Shown: piece after piece, positions 9,507 to 21,923 of the stretch
How the letters are laid out: each line of letters opens with the position of its first letter
Numbering within the stretch: position 1 is the first letter of the stretch
Source: Parachlorella kessleri
Taxonomy: Eukaryota > Chlorophyta > Trebouxiophyceae > Chlorellales > Chlorellaceae
Reading direction: 5' to 3'
DNA: 61,869 bases
Assembly (NCBI GenBank): GCA_001598975.1
Contig: BBXU01000492.1
Span: 1-61,869 of the forward strand
Translations under genes and position numbers: made by a program
Notes under the pieces: model-generated
Database searches by the model: none
Seen by the model: the letters and a program-made list of their open reading frames with translations, nothing else
What the model was told of the DNA's origin: nothing

Positions 9507-12434
9507 ATGGCGTCAGCTGACAGCCCTGCAGGCCGTACCCTGTGTGAAGTGAACTGCCAGCTAGGTAGAGTGTCCACTGTACGGTTGCCCACCTGCCACT
9601 CGTTGCAAGTAGCAGATGCTGAGACTTATTGACCTGATCATGCCTTGCAGTGTCAACCGATGGGCCCAACTTTGGCCGCCTGGTGAGTTTACGATCACCC
9701 CTTCTCAAGCTGTCTGTGTACCTACACATGTACAACGTAGCACCAGATGCTATCAGTGGAACGATGTGCAAGTACTGTGACGCAGGCCAGCCACGCCTGC
9801 CCAGACATCGTCCTGACTTGCTGTGACCACGCTTCCGGCCTGTTGACAGGCTCGCTGCCGACCGTGCTTGCGAAAGTGTCACCAGGTGAGCCACAGGAGT
9901 AATAAAGACTCTGCTAGTCTGTCAGGAACGGCTGCGAAAGTACTCTCCAGTAAACTGACGCGTGCAGCTTGTAACGATACCTGTTACTGCTGAGCAGGGC
10001 AGCTGCCCCGAGGCGGCCGACTGCAGAAGGGCCGCCGGAAGAAGGAGGGAGTGCTCAAGTATGTGCTCAAGCAGCTACTGTCCCCGCTGCCCGGCATACG
10101 GTAAGGAGCTGGATCTTGGGAGTGTCATCACTCAGTCTTCAGGGAGGGACAGCTGTGGCTGGCTGTACTGCCGCCTTGTGACATATCAGGGAACTCATGC
10201 CACTGGGGAGGTTGTGCTCCATGCTGCCATTCTGACAGGATGGGAATCTACCCTCTGCTGCCAGGTCCCGGCTGCAAGCCGTCACCGGGCTGCAACTGCT
10301 ACCAAGTACTGCAGCCCAGCCGGTGGCCTGGCACCTGCGCAAGCCGCTGCTAGCCGCCGCAGACAACGCAGGGCGCATCCACATCTACGACTTTGCCGGC
10401 AAGATCCCTGCCCTGGGCCAGCCTCCCTCAAGCGCCGGGCCCCCTCCACCGCTTGCGCCCTCCCAGCTGCTGCACCACGAGTTCCAGCGTGGTGTTGCCG
10501 CGCTCGCCTGGCGGCCCAACAGCGGCGCCAGCCTGGCGGCGGCCTGCCTGCACGGCGTCTGCTTGTGGCACCTGGGCGGCAGGGGCCCCCTGGGAGGCGC
10601 CAGCGGCAGGGCAGAAGGGGTGGCCACAGCCGCACTCGGAAGCTACAGGGTCGGCAACAGCGGCGGCAGCAACGGCAGCAGCAGCAGCAGTGGTGGGGCC
10701 TGGATGACCTGGCTGCGGCCGCCTGCTAGTGCTGGCCCGCTCACATGTCTTGCCTGGCACCCGCGGGGCCACCTGCTCGCAGCCGCCTTGCAGCAGGGCG
10801 CCGGGTTCTTCGTCTGGGATGTGGCCACCAGCGCCTGCACGCCTGTCAGGGTGCGGAGCGCTGGCTGTGGATTGGGGCCAGTGGCTGCCTTCTGGGATAC
10901 CAACTGCGATTGATGCCTAATCATCGCGGCACGCTCCTGTATGCTCTGGCTTCTTCGTCAGTCACTGAAACTCTCCATGTCCTGGGAGGGAGGGAAGCAG
11001 CTAAGAGTGCCCTCCTGCAAGTGTGAAGGTATAAAAGCATTGATGGTGCGGCCCAGCTTTTAGTCGGTGCATGTCTTGGGAGTCTCTTGTTCTTCAGTCT
11101 AGTTCACTCTTTGTGCCTCACTGCCCAACCACGCCTGCCCTGGGCTCTGCCACTGCCTAGCGCTTGCAAAGGGAGCACGCACTCAGCACGGTCCCGTGAG
11201 CTGGCTGGCTGCAGGCGGGCACCGAGCCGGTGTCTCTGCTCAGCTGGTCACACTGCGGCTCCTACTTGCTGGCAGCGCACCCCAGTGGGTCGTTCAGGGT
11301 GTGGCAGACACACAGCTGGTGGGCTTTGAAGTGGAGCGCTGCTGAGAACCTCGGTGCGGGGCGCGGCCACCCCGCAGCAGGTATGTGCATCCTACGTCGC
11401 GGCACTTTGCAGGACCTTTTGGGCAGAGCGGCCAGAGGCACAGCCACTTTCGAGCCCTGCATCTGTCCCAGGCTTCCTTGACTAGGAGGCAACGCGTGCT
11501 CCTGCGCTGCTAGCTGCTCCACCGCCTTTACCCAAAGGGGCCAAGGCCCTGCTCCATTGTGCCCTCCTCTCCTGCTCCTGGCCTGTGATACGCCCTGTGG
11601 GTGGCCCGCACCTTGCGCAGGGGGCCTAGCTGGGGCGTGCTGGAGCCCCGACAGCCGCACCCTGGTGCTGGCCTATGCTGCGGCGCCGCAGCAGCTGGTC
11701 TCGCTGCACTTCACGGCGGACCCGCCTTCGCTGCAAGCGCAGCTACTGCCGCTGAGCCTGCCTGAGATTGCCTCCGGTGAAAACAGAGGTGCGGGATGTC
11801 AAATATTGAGGTTCATGATGATCCTTGATGTTTGTGGTGACCGCAGGGCCTGTGGATGGTAAGAGCATACGGTCACATTACCCGCCAAAGGGGGTGTCTG
11901 CGCCACTCATACGGCAGGTGTCAACTAAGCAAATCTGCGTGCATGTCCATGGGGGCCTCTCCTGCCTTGCATATGCTGTCGCGACCTGGACCCTCTTCCT
12001 GGATCCTTGCAGTCAATGGCAGCAGCAGCAGCAGTGGCGGCGGCATGTGGCTAGAGAGCGTGGCCTGGGACCCGCGGGGCCAGCGGCTGGCAGTCGCACT
12101 GGGCGGCAGCCACCCAGCTGCAGGGCGGGTGGCTCTGTATGACACGCGCTGTGAGCCGCTGCTTTCAGCACGCTTCATTGGCTTCATGCGAGTGGAGCCG
12201 GTGGCAGGCCCAGCGGCACGGACCAGGCCCAGGGCTTCGGCCGGCAGAGAAGAAATCGAAGCGGAGGGTGGGGAGGAAGGCAGCGAGGGGCAGCAAGGGG
12301 TCGAGGCTGTAGGAGCCGGGACGGGCGATGGTGCCATGCAGCTGAGCTTCTGGGCAGGGTTTGGCCAGGGCGCACTGGTGGCGGTGCGCAGGGGTGATTT
12401 TATTGGCACCGTGCCGCTGTACTTTTCGAGCTGA
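9507..12434 (+). CDS. AAAS: Nucleoporin ALADIN (WD40 protein)
   Basis: Nine exons: 9507-9564, 9651-9682, 9786-9885, 9998-10100, 10265-10850, 11215-11380, 11621-11776, 11847-11858, 12013-12434. They give 544 aa (human ALADIN has 546). ALADIN is a WD-repeat subunit of the nuclear pore complex. Supporting text includes RTLCEVN near the N-terminus, PVAWHLRKPLLA, an HGVCLWHLG repeat, GPLTCLAWHPRG, GSFRVWQTH, GACWSPDSR and ESVAWDPRGQRLAV. The diagnostic C-terminal block FGQGALVAV...IGTVPLYF corresponds to human KGALL...IPLYF. Exons 1-4 are the least conserved and their edges less sure. Exon 6 may instead end at the earlier in-phase donor at about 11354. Exon 8 is only 12 nt and is phase-symmetric, so it could be skipped without a frameshift. 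Linkers between repeats are enriched in Gly and Ser. Confidence 0.88.
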
Positions 12435-13143
12435 GCGGAGGTTGAAGCAGTGCTGCTGCTTATGGCTCATGACATGCCCATCTTTGCCGCCCAGCAGAGG
12501 CGGTAGTTGTCGTTCAGTTTGGGCGGCGCTCGAAAGGGTAAACTTTTTTATGCCTTCCAAGGCAGGTGACCTCCTTGCATTTCATATCGGCGAGAATTTA
12601 TATTGTAGCTGTTATTTGCCATGCAGCCATCGTGGGTACAACCACCCACCCATCAAGCTGTGTTCGCTGACAAATACAACGGCGAAACCCTGCCAGGACG
12701 GCAAGACTGGAAGCTGAGACCCTGTGTCAGTTGAGGGACATGCGGACAGAACTTTCCACTGTCTCACAGTCACAGGACCACTGGATGGAATGCTGCCAGG
12801 CAATGCATTTCCTAGCCAGGGCGGCGGTCCGACCTTATGCAGTGAACACCCAAGCATGATGCACCCGTCATCTACAAGCCCTCCGGCAGGTTAGCTGTCA
12901 TATGCTCCCTAAAGAATCCCTGCCATAGACATTGTGCCAACCAGCACATTACTTGGGCACCATTTCCGCACATCCATGTGAGCTAGCTCACAGATCGCTC
13001 TACCTGCCATTGCTCACACGTTTTGGACATGCGCCCTCTGAACATTGCATCCAGCCTTGACAAGCCTCAACTAATCAAGATCATGTCGCACATTTCACGA
13101 CCCTGGCACAGATATGATTCTGGGTGCCACCAATGTGCCCCTG
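12435..13143. other. Convergent intergenic region, ALADIN and SDR genes
   Basis: About 700 bp between two genes transcribed toward each other. It should hold both 3' UTRs. I saw no coding exon and no clear TGTAA on either strand. Confidence 0.5.
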
Positions 13144-14699
13144 TCAAGCCATGTCCTGGGCATGCACCTCCACCACCTCATCCCGCTGCTGCCCGGTAGC
13201 AATGCGCAGCGCAATGGCCGCCAGCCTGCTTGCAGGGAATGCTTGCATCTCTGCACAGCCCAGCATGAAGCGCACGCACCTCAGGACGCATTAGAAGACA
13301 GTCCGTACAGTTTGATGCAAGGAGGTCACAAGAGCGATGCTAAAAGGTGCAACTGTCCCAGGGCCATGTTGGAAACAGAGATTCTCACCAGGAAGCCCTG
13401 CGTTTTGTTCCTCGGCATCTCGGCGGATGGCAGGGCCAACCCGCAGCTGCAAGCACAACGCCAGCAGGCCAGTGGGCAGCAAGCACGACAGCGCAGCAAG
13501 AACAACAGATATAACTTACACTAGAAAGGTAAGGCATCCAGTGGCCCATGCTTTGGGTTGGCTGCCACACAAAGCGTGGTCGTTACAGAACTCGCCGAAT
13601 GCAAGAAAGGGCAGCACAGGGCAAACACCTGGTGACTGCAAAGACGAACACACCTCATTGACTCTGTAAGCAGCTCTCCTTTGCTCTGCTCTGATGCAGT
13701 CCACCAGGGCATATAAGGCACAGTTGGCGACAGCTGCCAATGTATACTCAGCCGGCACATTGACCTCGCCTGCAGTGCAAGCACAGGAGCTCAGCCAAGT
13801 CCCCTGCATAAATAAAAATGCGGACAAGACTACCCACCTTTGGGCCCTGACACAAGTCCTGAGATGATGGTGTAACTGCTGCCAGGGTCCTTGTTGACGA
13901 TGGGCAGCATATGCTTGGCCAGCAATAGGTGCCCGGTCACCCTGCCATGCACTGCCCCTGTCAACAAGTCAGCATCAAGTGTCGAAGGTGTTCCTGCATC
14001 ACAACAAAACAACCAGGGCGGCAGGTTTTGACGGCAGTAAGCAGAACAGCAAGCAGCAACCTCAGGAGGCTCCTCAATTGAGTCACTTGGTCCGCCACAC
14101 AGGCGGGCTTATATACATTACTACTGGTGTGCAAAGAAGGCCTTAAGGTCTTGCTGCTGGTATGAGGCGACACCAAGCCTGTCACACGCACCCTTTGGGC
14201 AGCTGGCCATCCCTCCAGAGATAGACACCACATGATCAATCGGGCGTCCTGTCTCTGTCCGTAGGTACTGTGCAAGCTGTCGGGCGCCTGCTTCTTCACC
14301 CCAGTCGGCGAGCGGTGTAAGGAGCGAGCTGGGGTTGTACTGGGTGCCCTGAAGAGCAGAGTCCAGCCCAGCTCTGCAGGCCTCAGACCGTAGCGGGGCA
14401 ACTACTATAGCACCCATCTGCATAAACAGTCTCACTATGCCGCCACCAACTATGCCTGCAAAGATGCAAGGCAAGCTCAACTGGGAGGGGGACTCAGCAA
14501 TACCAATGGCGCGTTTCTTCCAAGGGATCTTTCCTAACGCATCTCTATTGTTCTCTCAGAAAATAAAACCAAGAGTGGGGTAGAGGCATTGTCGGGGCGC
14601 TCGGTTGAACCTGGTCCTAAAACAAGCACTGGACATGACGTCTAGGATCGACGCACCTGAACCACCAGTGACGAGCGCTAGCTTTCCTGGTAGAGACAT
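13144..14699 (-). CDS. Short-chain dehydrogenase/reductase-like protein
   Basis: Six exons on the minus strand, 5' to 3': 14657-14699, 14192-14455, 13838-13957, 13654-13769, 13389-13446, 13144-13250. They give 235 aa. The start follows the Rossmann pattern: MSLPGKLALVTGGSG, then IVGGGIVRLFM after the first intron, with the nucleotide-binding glycines at about residues 12-20. Later SDR landmarks are VVSISGG, AVHGRVTGHLLLAKHMLP, SYTIISG and AAVANCALYALV...RVNE. The usual active-site Y-x-x-x-K appears as EYTLAAVAN near residue 150: the Tyr is present but the Lys is replaced by Ala. The protein may therefore bind NAD(P) without normal catalysis, or use an atypical mechanism. Substrate unknown. 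It is convergent with ALADIN. Confidence 0.78.
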
Positions 14700-15049
14700 G
14701 GTGATATATGCGACGATGGAACTGTGTTGATCTCTTGAGTGAGGCGCGTGTTTCACCTCTGCGCGCGCCCGGTATCATGCTTCCTTCCACGCTTCTTCGC
14801 AATGAGGAGCCGTGCCTTTGAATAATAAGTTAAAGCTGTGACTTGAACCTCCTTCGCATCAAGCAGTGCTTGGGCTGACCGTCGTTGGCAACCTAGTTGG
14901 CAACTTTGTAAGGGCAATCAAGGCTTTGCGGCACTGACTTAGGTCCCGATACCCATAAGGTTGGAGGTTGCATGTGGACTCAATTGTCCTAGGCTTGATG
15001 CGGAGTGCAAGCCAGCTAGGCGGAATCACTTGCTCGTGAAATGACGGTG

Positions 15050-15076
15050 GTGGGTCTTGTCTCAGACAAGACCCAC
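15050..15076. repeat. 13-bp perfect inverted repeat, 1-nt loop
   Basis: GTGGGTCTTGTCT is followed by a single C and then its exact reverse complement. It lies 204 bp from a second, longer perfect hairpin in the same intergenic stretch. Confidence 0.95.
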
Positions 15077-15279
15077 AGGCTGCTGCCTGTCCAGCAAAAC
15101 ACTCACTCACCAGAGGCACTTCCAGTAGCAGCCCCTTACAGCGCAAAGGCTGGATGAATGCTTCTTGGATGGGTGCGAAGTGTTGTTGGTAGTTTTCTAT
15201 TGACAAGAGCAACCAGCCGGACCCCAGCTTTCTGCAGCCTATCTGAGCAGCCAAAGTTGGCTGCTGAAAGTTGGCTGCT

Positions 15280-15327
15280 GAAAGACAGCATTGCCCTGCC
15301 AGTTCTGACAGGGCAATGCTGTCTTTC
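15280..15327. repeat. 19-bp perfect inverted repeat, 10-nt loop
   Basis: Arms at 15280-15298 and 15309-15327 are exact reverse complements with a 10-nt loop. A 14-nt unit (AGTTGGCTGCTGAA) is repeated in tandem immediately to the left, at about 15254-15281. The structure could be a MITE remnant, a small-RNA precursor or a chance product of replication slippage. Confidence 0.95.
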
Positions 15328-16363
15328 CCGTTACGCTGCACAGCTTGCCGCTTTCATGCTGGTTGACGAGGCAGGCATGGGAAGAAGTCTGTGGCGTGCT
15401 GCTTGTCACTCGTGGTCCTTGCAGACCACGCAGTCAAGCTGCAGGGAGCAAAAGTGTTTGTCAAGCTGCCAGGAATGCAACCACATGCTTCAGCACTGCG
15501 TCTGGAAGGACGGGCAGCTGCCAACCATTGGACAGCAAGCTGTATATTGGGGTCCTTGCACATAGAGCTCCCATAGCTTATTGTGTTGATCAATTTCAAG
15601 AAGCCTGTGGAACTTATAAGTGAGCAACGTGGAAGCCGCCACCGCAGTGACAAATTTTAACCATGTTGCCAATACAGGGCACCTGCTGGCGGCTGAACCC
15701 ACGGCTCAACCAAACAACTTCTGCTCAACCTTAACCCTGTCTGCTCTTTCCCAAATATCTTTCTGTCATGTCAGGGCGCTTGCCTCATCAGCGTTGTTAA
15801 AGGAGGTGGGCGGGCTTGAAGTAGAGAGTTTGTGTCCTACGATCAACCCGGCCAGGCTGGGCAGCTTCGCCCTCCCTTCCAGGTGGCTTAGGCGCAAAGG
15901 CGCGAAGGGCCAGCATGAGCCAAAGCAAGCCATACTTGCAGCACTGCAAATATTCTTTCTCAGGTTGCATAGTACTGCGGGTGGGGTCCCTTTGTTGGAT
16001 CGCCGCCAACCTGGCCATACTTTGGTGACAAGTGATCCTGGCATCCCCAGGTGGGCGTGGCTGAGGGCAGTGCATGACAGGTCACTGACACACAGCTTTT
16101 GGCTGTGGAGTCGAGTGGCCAAGGAGTAGGAAGGTCGCTTGCTCTTTACATTATATTCCCCCAACCTGGCAGGTGGCGCCGGGAGCTGAAGCCAACGCCC
16201 AAGAGGCATAGGTATGACTCAGGCATGCAAGCCTCAGAGGCTGCCCTACCTCAGGAGGGTTGATTACAGTAAGGTTTCCTGGTTCCACCTCCCCTTGCTT
16301 CAGGTCCAGCGTTGCGAGATATCTTGACTGCCCTTTCCGTTGCGCCTGTTCGAGCCGAGAGCG

Positions 16364-19300
16364 ATGCCACTCAAAAAGCGGGTTACTGAGACAGAAGGCG
16401 GTGATGGGTCTGCAACAGAGCCCCTTATACCTGCCAACCCGGCAGGCGGCACACAGCGCACTGTGTCAATCGCGCTGCCAACTCCCTTCCGGGATGCAGC
16501 TGGCACAGGCCACCCAGAGGGGCTGGTGCCCTTGAAGCGGGCAGGGGGCATCTTCAAGGACAAGTATGGTGAGGAGGACAACTGTGCTCTGAACTTGAGG
16601 CCCCCCTTCTTTGGTCAGTTGGCCGGCTTGAAACACCTTGGGCAAGCATGGGCCCTCGGCTGCCTAGACCCCTCGCTACTCATGCGTGCCCCTCAAAGCA
16701 CCACGGCCACCGGCACGCCTTCCCCGCCTGCAGGGCGGTACCGCACCCTGTACGACCAGCGTGCCCGCACAACCGTGCTGGTCTGCCTGGCCGGCATCCT
16801 GGAGCGCTGCAACGAGCAAACCCTGCCCGCGGTAGGCTGCCTGCTTCTGTCTGTCTGTCTGTCACACCAAAAGTCGTCGCTGTTGTTGTTGCCATTCATT
16901 CTCAATACGAGATGCGGGAACCGCAGCAAGTGCAACTCGATGCAGTTCAGCCCTGTAACATGTTGGTGCACTGCTATCAAGGACCAGAAGCCGGCGTCGT
17001 GCACCATACTAAGCGGGGCGCTGCAAACTCAAACGCTTGCTAGGGCGTCCTTTGCAGTTGTACAAGTACGTGGGACGCAGCTTCAAGGCCAGCCCACGGC
17101 AGCTGGGGCTGATCACTTTGACAGGGGCCATCGTCCAGGCACTCTTCTCCGTTTGTGGAGGCCTAGCAGGTGTGCTAAAATGTACTGCAAGAATGATCAG
17201 GGCATCGCGCCATAGCTCTCCGTAGACGCAGACTACCCAGTACACCTGTCTGATGTTGTGAACTCCGGCAGCTTGCCGCATATCTTGATCACAGTAGGTA
17301 CAAGGAGTGTAGCGGCTGCCGTGTTGCTGTACAGGGCACTACCTGAACCGGGTGTACGTGATGGCGGCTGGCTGTTTCATCTGGGGAATCATGGCGTCCC
17401 TCTTTGCTTTCTGCAACTCGGTTGCGCAGGTATGCTCAGGCAAGGGAGGCTGGGTGGTAATCTTTCAACCAGCTGTTAGGTGTGTAGCCCCCTGCCTTGG
17501 CATCCTGGAGCGGTGTCTGGTCCAGTGCCTATGATGTGTGGCTTGCAAATGGGTAACAAAAGGACTTAAAAATGAGTGCTAGAACCTTGCAATCTACAAC
17601 CAAAGTCGATGTTGTGTGTAGTGCAGGGCATGGCTATCTGGGCCTTCAATGGTGTTGGACTTGCATTGCTGATCCCCAACGCACAGAGCCTGATTGCGGG
17701 TGGGTTGCAAGGGAAGGAACCTTCATTCGGAAATGGGCCTGACTTTGACTGTTGCTGCTTCAGACTTTGACTATGGAACTCCTTCTTATTGGTATTGTGA
17801 CATTTCCCAGATCCTTTGGGTTTGCAGTTATTCGTGCACGTAAGTTGGAAGCTGCACTTGCATGGCTGCAGACTACTTCAGCGCGCTAAGCCGTGGCAAG
17901 GCATTTGGTGCGCTGTGGCTCACTGGCGCGCTGGGTGGCATGCTGGGGGCGCTGTTCGCCACAAACATGGGTGGGTCATGCCTACTTGCCGGCAAATGCA
18001 AGCGGTATATACTCGCCACGGACAAGCTGGATTGAGAGTCCTCGGTGTCCAAGATGCGGCAGGGTTGTGTAGAGGGATACGGTGCAGCCAAGAATAGTGG
18101 GCTTAAGTGTCCAGCTAAGCTACACGCAGGGAGCGCCTCACACACTTGCTTGAAAGTTGGAAGCCTGCGCTGAACACACCAGACTCTTGTTGTTGTTTGG
18201 GTCCCTGCAGGGCATCTCAGGCCATTTGGTATAGAAGGGTGGCGAGTGGCGTTCCTGGCAGTGGGAGCGATGAGTCTGCTAATTGGGCTGTTCAACATAT
18301 TTGCGGCCGTGGACCCCCGCTACCGCGCAGAACCCCGCTACAGGCAGATGCCTGACGTGACAAAAGAGTGAGTGGGTTTACCCTGTGTCACATGGCCCTG
18401 CTTGGTAGGAGGGAGCTGCTGGCAGGAGAGGTAAAGGCCGCACTGCTAGCCACGGGTTCCCCACCTTTTCTATCTGTGCCGGTGCAAACCCGTGTCTGTC
18501 CCAAGGTGCTATTATACCATGTCGTTGGATGTAGCCATTGTAGTACTCCCCCTGGGGGCCTCCGTTGGGAGTTGCAAGCCAGGCTCCTGTTTTCGCTGGC
18601 CGCAGGCATGTGTCTTTGCGGCAAATGGGGCGTGACATCGCCTCGGTGCTGTCTGTGCCCACCTTCGTCATTGTGGTGGCCCAGGTATGCGCGATGTGGG
18701 ATCTCTCTTAAGGCGAGGATGCCAGTGCACCGATAATTCTAATCAGAGAAGGCAGTGCAGAGAGGCCGGTCACGTCCCCAGACAGAAACAAGTTGACACC
18801 GACGTTGGCTATCAGCAAGCAAAGCAATGCCATCACCTGGGTGGGAAACAGCCCGGCCCCGCTGGAACTATGCATGATGAGCTATCCTGCCCTGCGTGCG
18901 CTGCAGGGCATCGTGGGCAGCACTCCCTGGAACGCCCTAGTCTTCAACACCATGTACCTTCAGCTGCTGGGCATGACCGACTTCCAGGCGTCCCTCATTT
19001 CCGCCCTCTTCCTGGGCGGCACTGCCCTAGGCGCCCTGGTGGGTACAGGGCCCTGGCCCAGACAGTTAGCATGTCAGGGTGGAGCCGTGGAGTGATTTGA
19101 AGTGGCAAATATCTGTCATGCCTGGGTGCAAAGGAGTGTTCCTTGCTCACACACCCTGCCTGCCATCATTGGGTCAGTCTTGAGTCAGTATCCCTGGAGC
19201 AAGCGGCAATCTATTATAGGGGTGAACAGGCGAGCACGTGACACCATTTCCGTTTGATGTGTGGCCCACCACTGTCCTGCGCAGGTGGGGGGCACGGTGG

Positions 19301-20907
19301 GCGACTGGGCTGCTGCCAAGTCACCAAAGCATGGCCGGGTCTTTGCTGCCCAGTTCTCCGTGGGTATAGGGGTGCCGCTCGCCATCATTATTTACAAGGT
19401 GCGTGCGTAGTCCTGCTGTATAGTAAAGGTCACATGCTGACTTTGCATTGAGAGGGCGCTGGCCACAATTTGCGGACAGGAGTTTCCCCGAGTCAACAAG
19501 GTGCGGCGCCTCAGCAGCCACGGTCTAGAGACATCAAGTCCCGAATTGACTGCCCTGAAGGACAGCGTGAGCAGCTGTGCAGGCAGGGCCATCTACTTAC
19601 ACGACCAGGTTGTGCATGCAAACAGTGGCATGGGCTGACTGTATGCGGTTGAGCTCCGGTGGCTGCAGGGCCTGCCCATCCAGGGCATCAAACACCTGGT
19701 GGCCCTCTATGGTGTTGTGTACACAATCTGGGGAATTCTGATCAGCTGGTCTGCTCCCGCCTGCACCAACCCCGTGTTCGCGGAGGTGGTGCCCAGCCAG
19801 ATGCGGTCTATTGTCTACAGTTTTGACCGCAGCTTTGAAGGTGAGCGGTTGGGGCTCTGGAGGAGGAGAGGGTGCTGCATGCATAGTGCCCCAAATGCTT
19901 GGTGAAGAGGAATACGGTCTTCATATCTAGCTATCTAGCTTGTCAACTTGCAATTTTGTGACCTGGGTCAGCGCTAAGGGCGGTGATGGCTGTGTCGCAG
20001 GAGCCGTGGCGGCCTGCGGCGCTCCTATTGTGGGCTGGCTTGCAGAGAGACTTGGCTTCACGGTGAGTCTCTCAATGGGTGGCCCCGCAGCATGTTTCCT
20101 GGTAGGGAAGCACTCTAAACCAAGCCCCTCTTGCAACCAGTGCCAGCTGCCACTGGTGCAAGTGTGGTGCCAGCCGGCTTGGTTCTTGTTTCCCGTCTCC
20201 ATGACACTTTGCGACGTACAGCGCAAACGCCAAATCCAAGGTCGAATTTTGCTGGAACTTCCTTGAATTTCCTTGCAGCCGGGAGATAGCGGGGAAAGCA
20301 GCCCTGACAAAGACCTGGAGAGGGCCCAGGCGCTTGGCAATGCCATTCTCATCTGTACAGCCGTCCCCTGGGCTCTCTGCACACTCCTTTACACTGGTAT
20401 GTCACACCCTTTATTTGCTGGGCTTGCATTTCTGAAGAGGCGAGGACAAGCAAAGCGCCTTAGAGAGACGTCTGTATTCGCTCAGATGATATTGTATGAG
20501 CCCACCAGTTGCATCAGAACCAACCAAGCTGCTTTCGTCCTTGACCGTAGTGGGCATACCACCAGCCATTCCTTTCACTGCGATGCTTGTGGTGCAGAAG
20601 GAGGTTGTCAATGTCTTTTCTTGCAGGCCTTCATGTGACCTACCCTCGCGACCGGAAGAGGGCTGTGATCCATGAACGAGCCCGCTCAGGCATTATGACC
20701 ACCGGCATTATGACCACCGGCATTATGACCAGCGGCAACACCCGCTCTGGGCTCCTTGGCACCAGCGCTGCCTTTGCGGAGGAGGATGAAGATGAGTGGG
20801 CGGCTGATGACGACAGCGCAGAAGATGGGCAACTTGCTGATGTGCTTGAAGGTATGAAGGGAAGGCAGGCGGCAGGTGGCCGACCCATTTTGCCCTTGAG
20901 GTGGTGA
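16364..20907 (+). CDS. Spinster-like major facilitator superfamily transporter
   Basis: Fourteen exons: 16364-16568, 16734-16831, 17058-17169, 17335-17429, 17627-17699, 17872-17970, 18211-18367, 18606-18684, 18907-19038, 19285-19398, 19669-19840, 20001-20062, 20279-20396, 20627-20907. All join in phase to 598 aa. The protein has a hydrophilic N-terminus of about 70 residues and about 12 predicted membrane helices. MFS landmarks are LIPNAQSLIA, DYFSALSRGKAFG and GGTVGDWAA. The stretch SWSAPACTNPVFAEVVP then RSIVYSFDRSFEG matches plant spinster-like MFS proteins of the Arabidopsis At4g36790 type as I remember them. The substrate is unknown; animal spinsters export lipids. The cytosolic tail contains a triple Gly-Ile-Met-Thr-Thr repeat and an acidic patch. 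A TGTAA/AATAAA overlap follows the stop. Confidence 0.9.
20689..20733 (+). repeat. Three tandem 15-nt units in the MFS coding tail
   Basis: A 15-nt unit coding for Gly-Ile-Met-Thr-Thr is present twice perfectly and a third time with one base changed (last residue Ser). Being a multiple of three, the expansion keeps frame. It lies in the cytosolic C-terminal tail. Confidence 0.9.
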
Positions 20908-21923
20908 TGCTCTGTGGTGGTATGCTCTGTGACTGTCAGGCGGCCTCGTTGTAAATAAAGTGCCGCTCCTTGAAGGCAGGTGCTGTCCAGCTGGCAATGT
21001 TGGACCTGAGCTCGGTTATGATTGGACTCTGTACATAGACCGATAGGCTGCTGTTGGTGCAGGTGTCCCCGTCACATCAGTCCAAGCTGCGGCTTCCCTA
21101 GCGCATGGGATGTCTGTGGAGCCTTAATGCTGACCAAGAAGCACGAGTAGGATGCCACTCGAACTCCGAGGCGATATGTATTGTATCTAGTTGGAGGAAG
21201 TCGGGGCACCCTTCATGACTGGATGGTGTGGTCCACTTGTCACGGCATGGCCCGCAAACCTGAGGGTATATATGCTTTGTGTATATATACAATCCAGCAC
21301 TGCATATATCTGCAACTTGGCGAGTTTGTTAGTTGGTCTTGGCGAGTTATTTCTTGTTAGTTGGTCTGGGCAGCAAGCAAAGCGACGGACTATTTGAGAG
21401 TTGCTAAAAAGCTGCTGTTTAAGAGAAAAATGCCAAATGACTTCCTAGGAAGTGCAGGTACCACCAAGTCAGAGGTTAAAGAAGAGAGGAGACAGTAGTT
21501 GCATTACTTCAAAAAAGTAATGCTACCAACCTCACGAAGGTCCAAGCTCTGTTGTGTATATCGGGCGGCATGAGATCTACAGCCATTGAAGCCAGAACAC
21601 CCTGGCTGCTAACCGCAGTACAGCACCGGAAACAAATATTGAAAGGAGACGTATCAGCTCCAAAACCAGGGAAGCCACAGCACACAACCTTAGACCCAGC
21701 CCTTCCTGTCCGTTTCACCCCTACCTACTCTGCTCGTATGACAGGCCACCTTCCAGATGCAGTGCATGCAGCCCTGTCCGTCCCAGCTGGTGCTAATCGC
21801 CTTCCCCACCAGTGGCGCAGCAGTCTTGTCAGCGTTCAACCTCTCCTGATGTTGGGGCCGCTCCTAGGCAACCTTTATCCACATGCCTGCTGGAAGCTTA
21901 GGAAACTTGGGCCAGTAGCAGGC
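20908..21923. other. Convergent intergenic region, MFS and dynein light chain
   Basis: About 1 kb between convergent genes. The left edge has a TGTAA directly overlapping AATAAA at 20950-20959, 43 nt past the MFS stop. The remainder shows only short frames in both strands and no repeat of note; I see no gene in it. Confidence 0.5.
20950..20954 (+). other. Candidate TGTAA poly(A) signal of the MFS gene
   Basis: TGTAA overlaps an AATAAA (20954-20959) close behind the MFS stop codon, so both the algal and the metazoan-type signal are present. Confidence 0.5.

Larger units (their letters stand above)
14700..16363. other. Intergenic region with hairpins and possible unmodelled exons
   Basis: About 1.7 kb between the SDR start (minus) and the MFS start (plus). 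Two perfect inverted repeats occur (listed separately). On the minus strand, 15583-15700 encodes a hydrophobic helix followed by a charged segment (WLKFVTAVAAS then FHRLLEIDQHNKL). A second open stretch, about 15110-15235, has protein-like composition and ends in a good GTGAGT donor. I could not join these into a model with a start codon. A small membrane-protein gene on the minus strand is possible but unproven. Confidence 0.35.

Noticed and set aside
10282..10772. Long minus-strand frames opposite ALADIN exon 5
   Set aside because: They are mirror images of GC-rich coding sequence on the plus strand, with Arg/Ala/Pro-rich composition and no motifs.
14859..15341. 160-codon minus-strand frame as a gene
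   Set aside because: It runs straight through the 19-bp hairpin and a GTGAGT donor-like site; part may be an exon, but the full frame is not credible.
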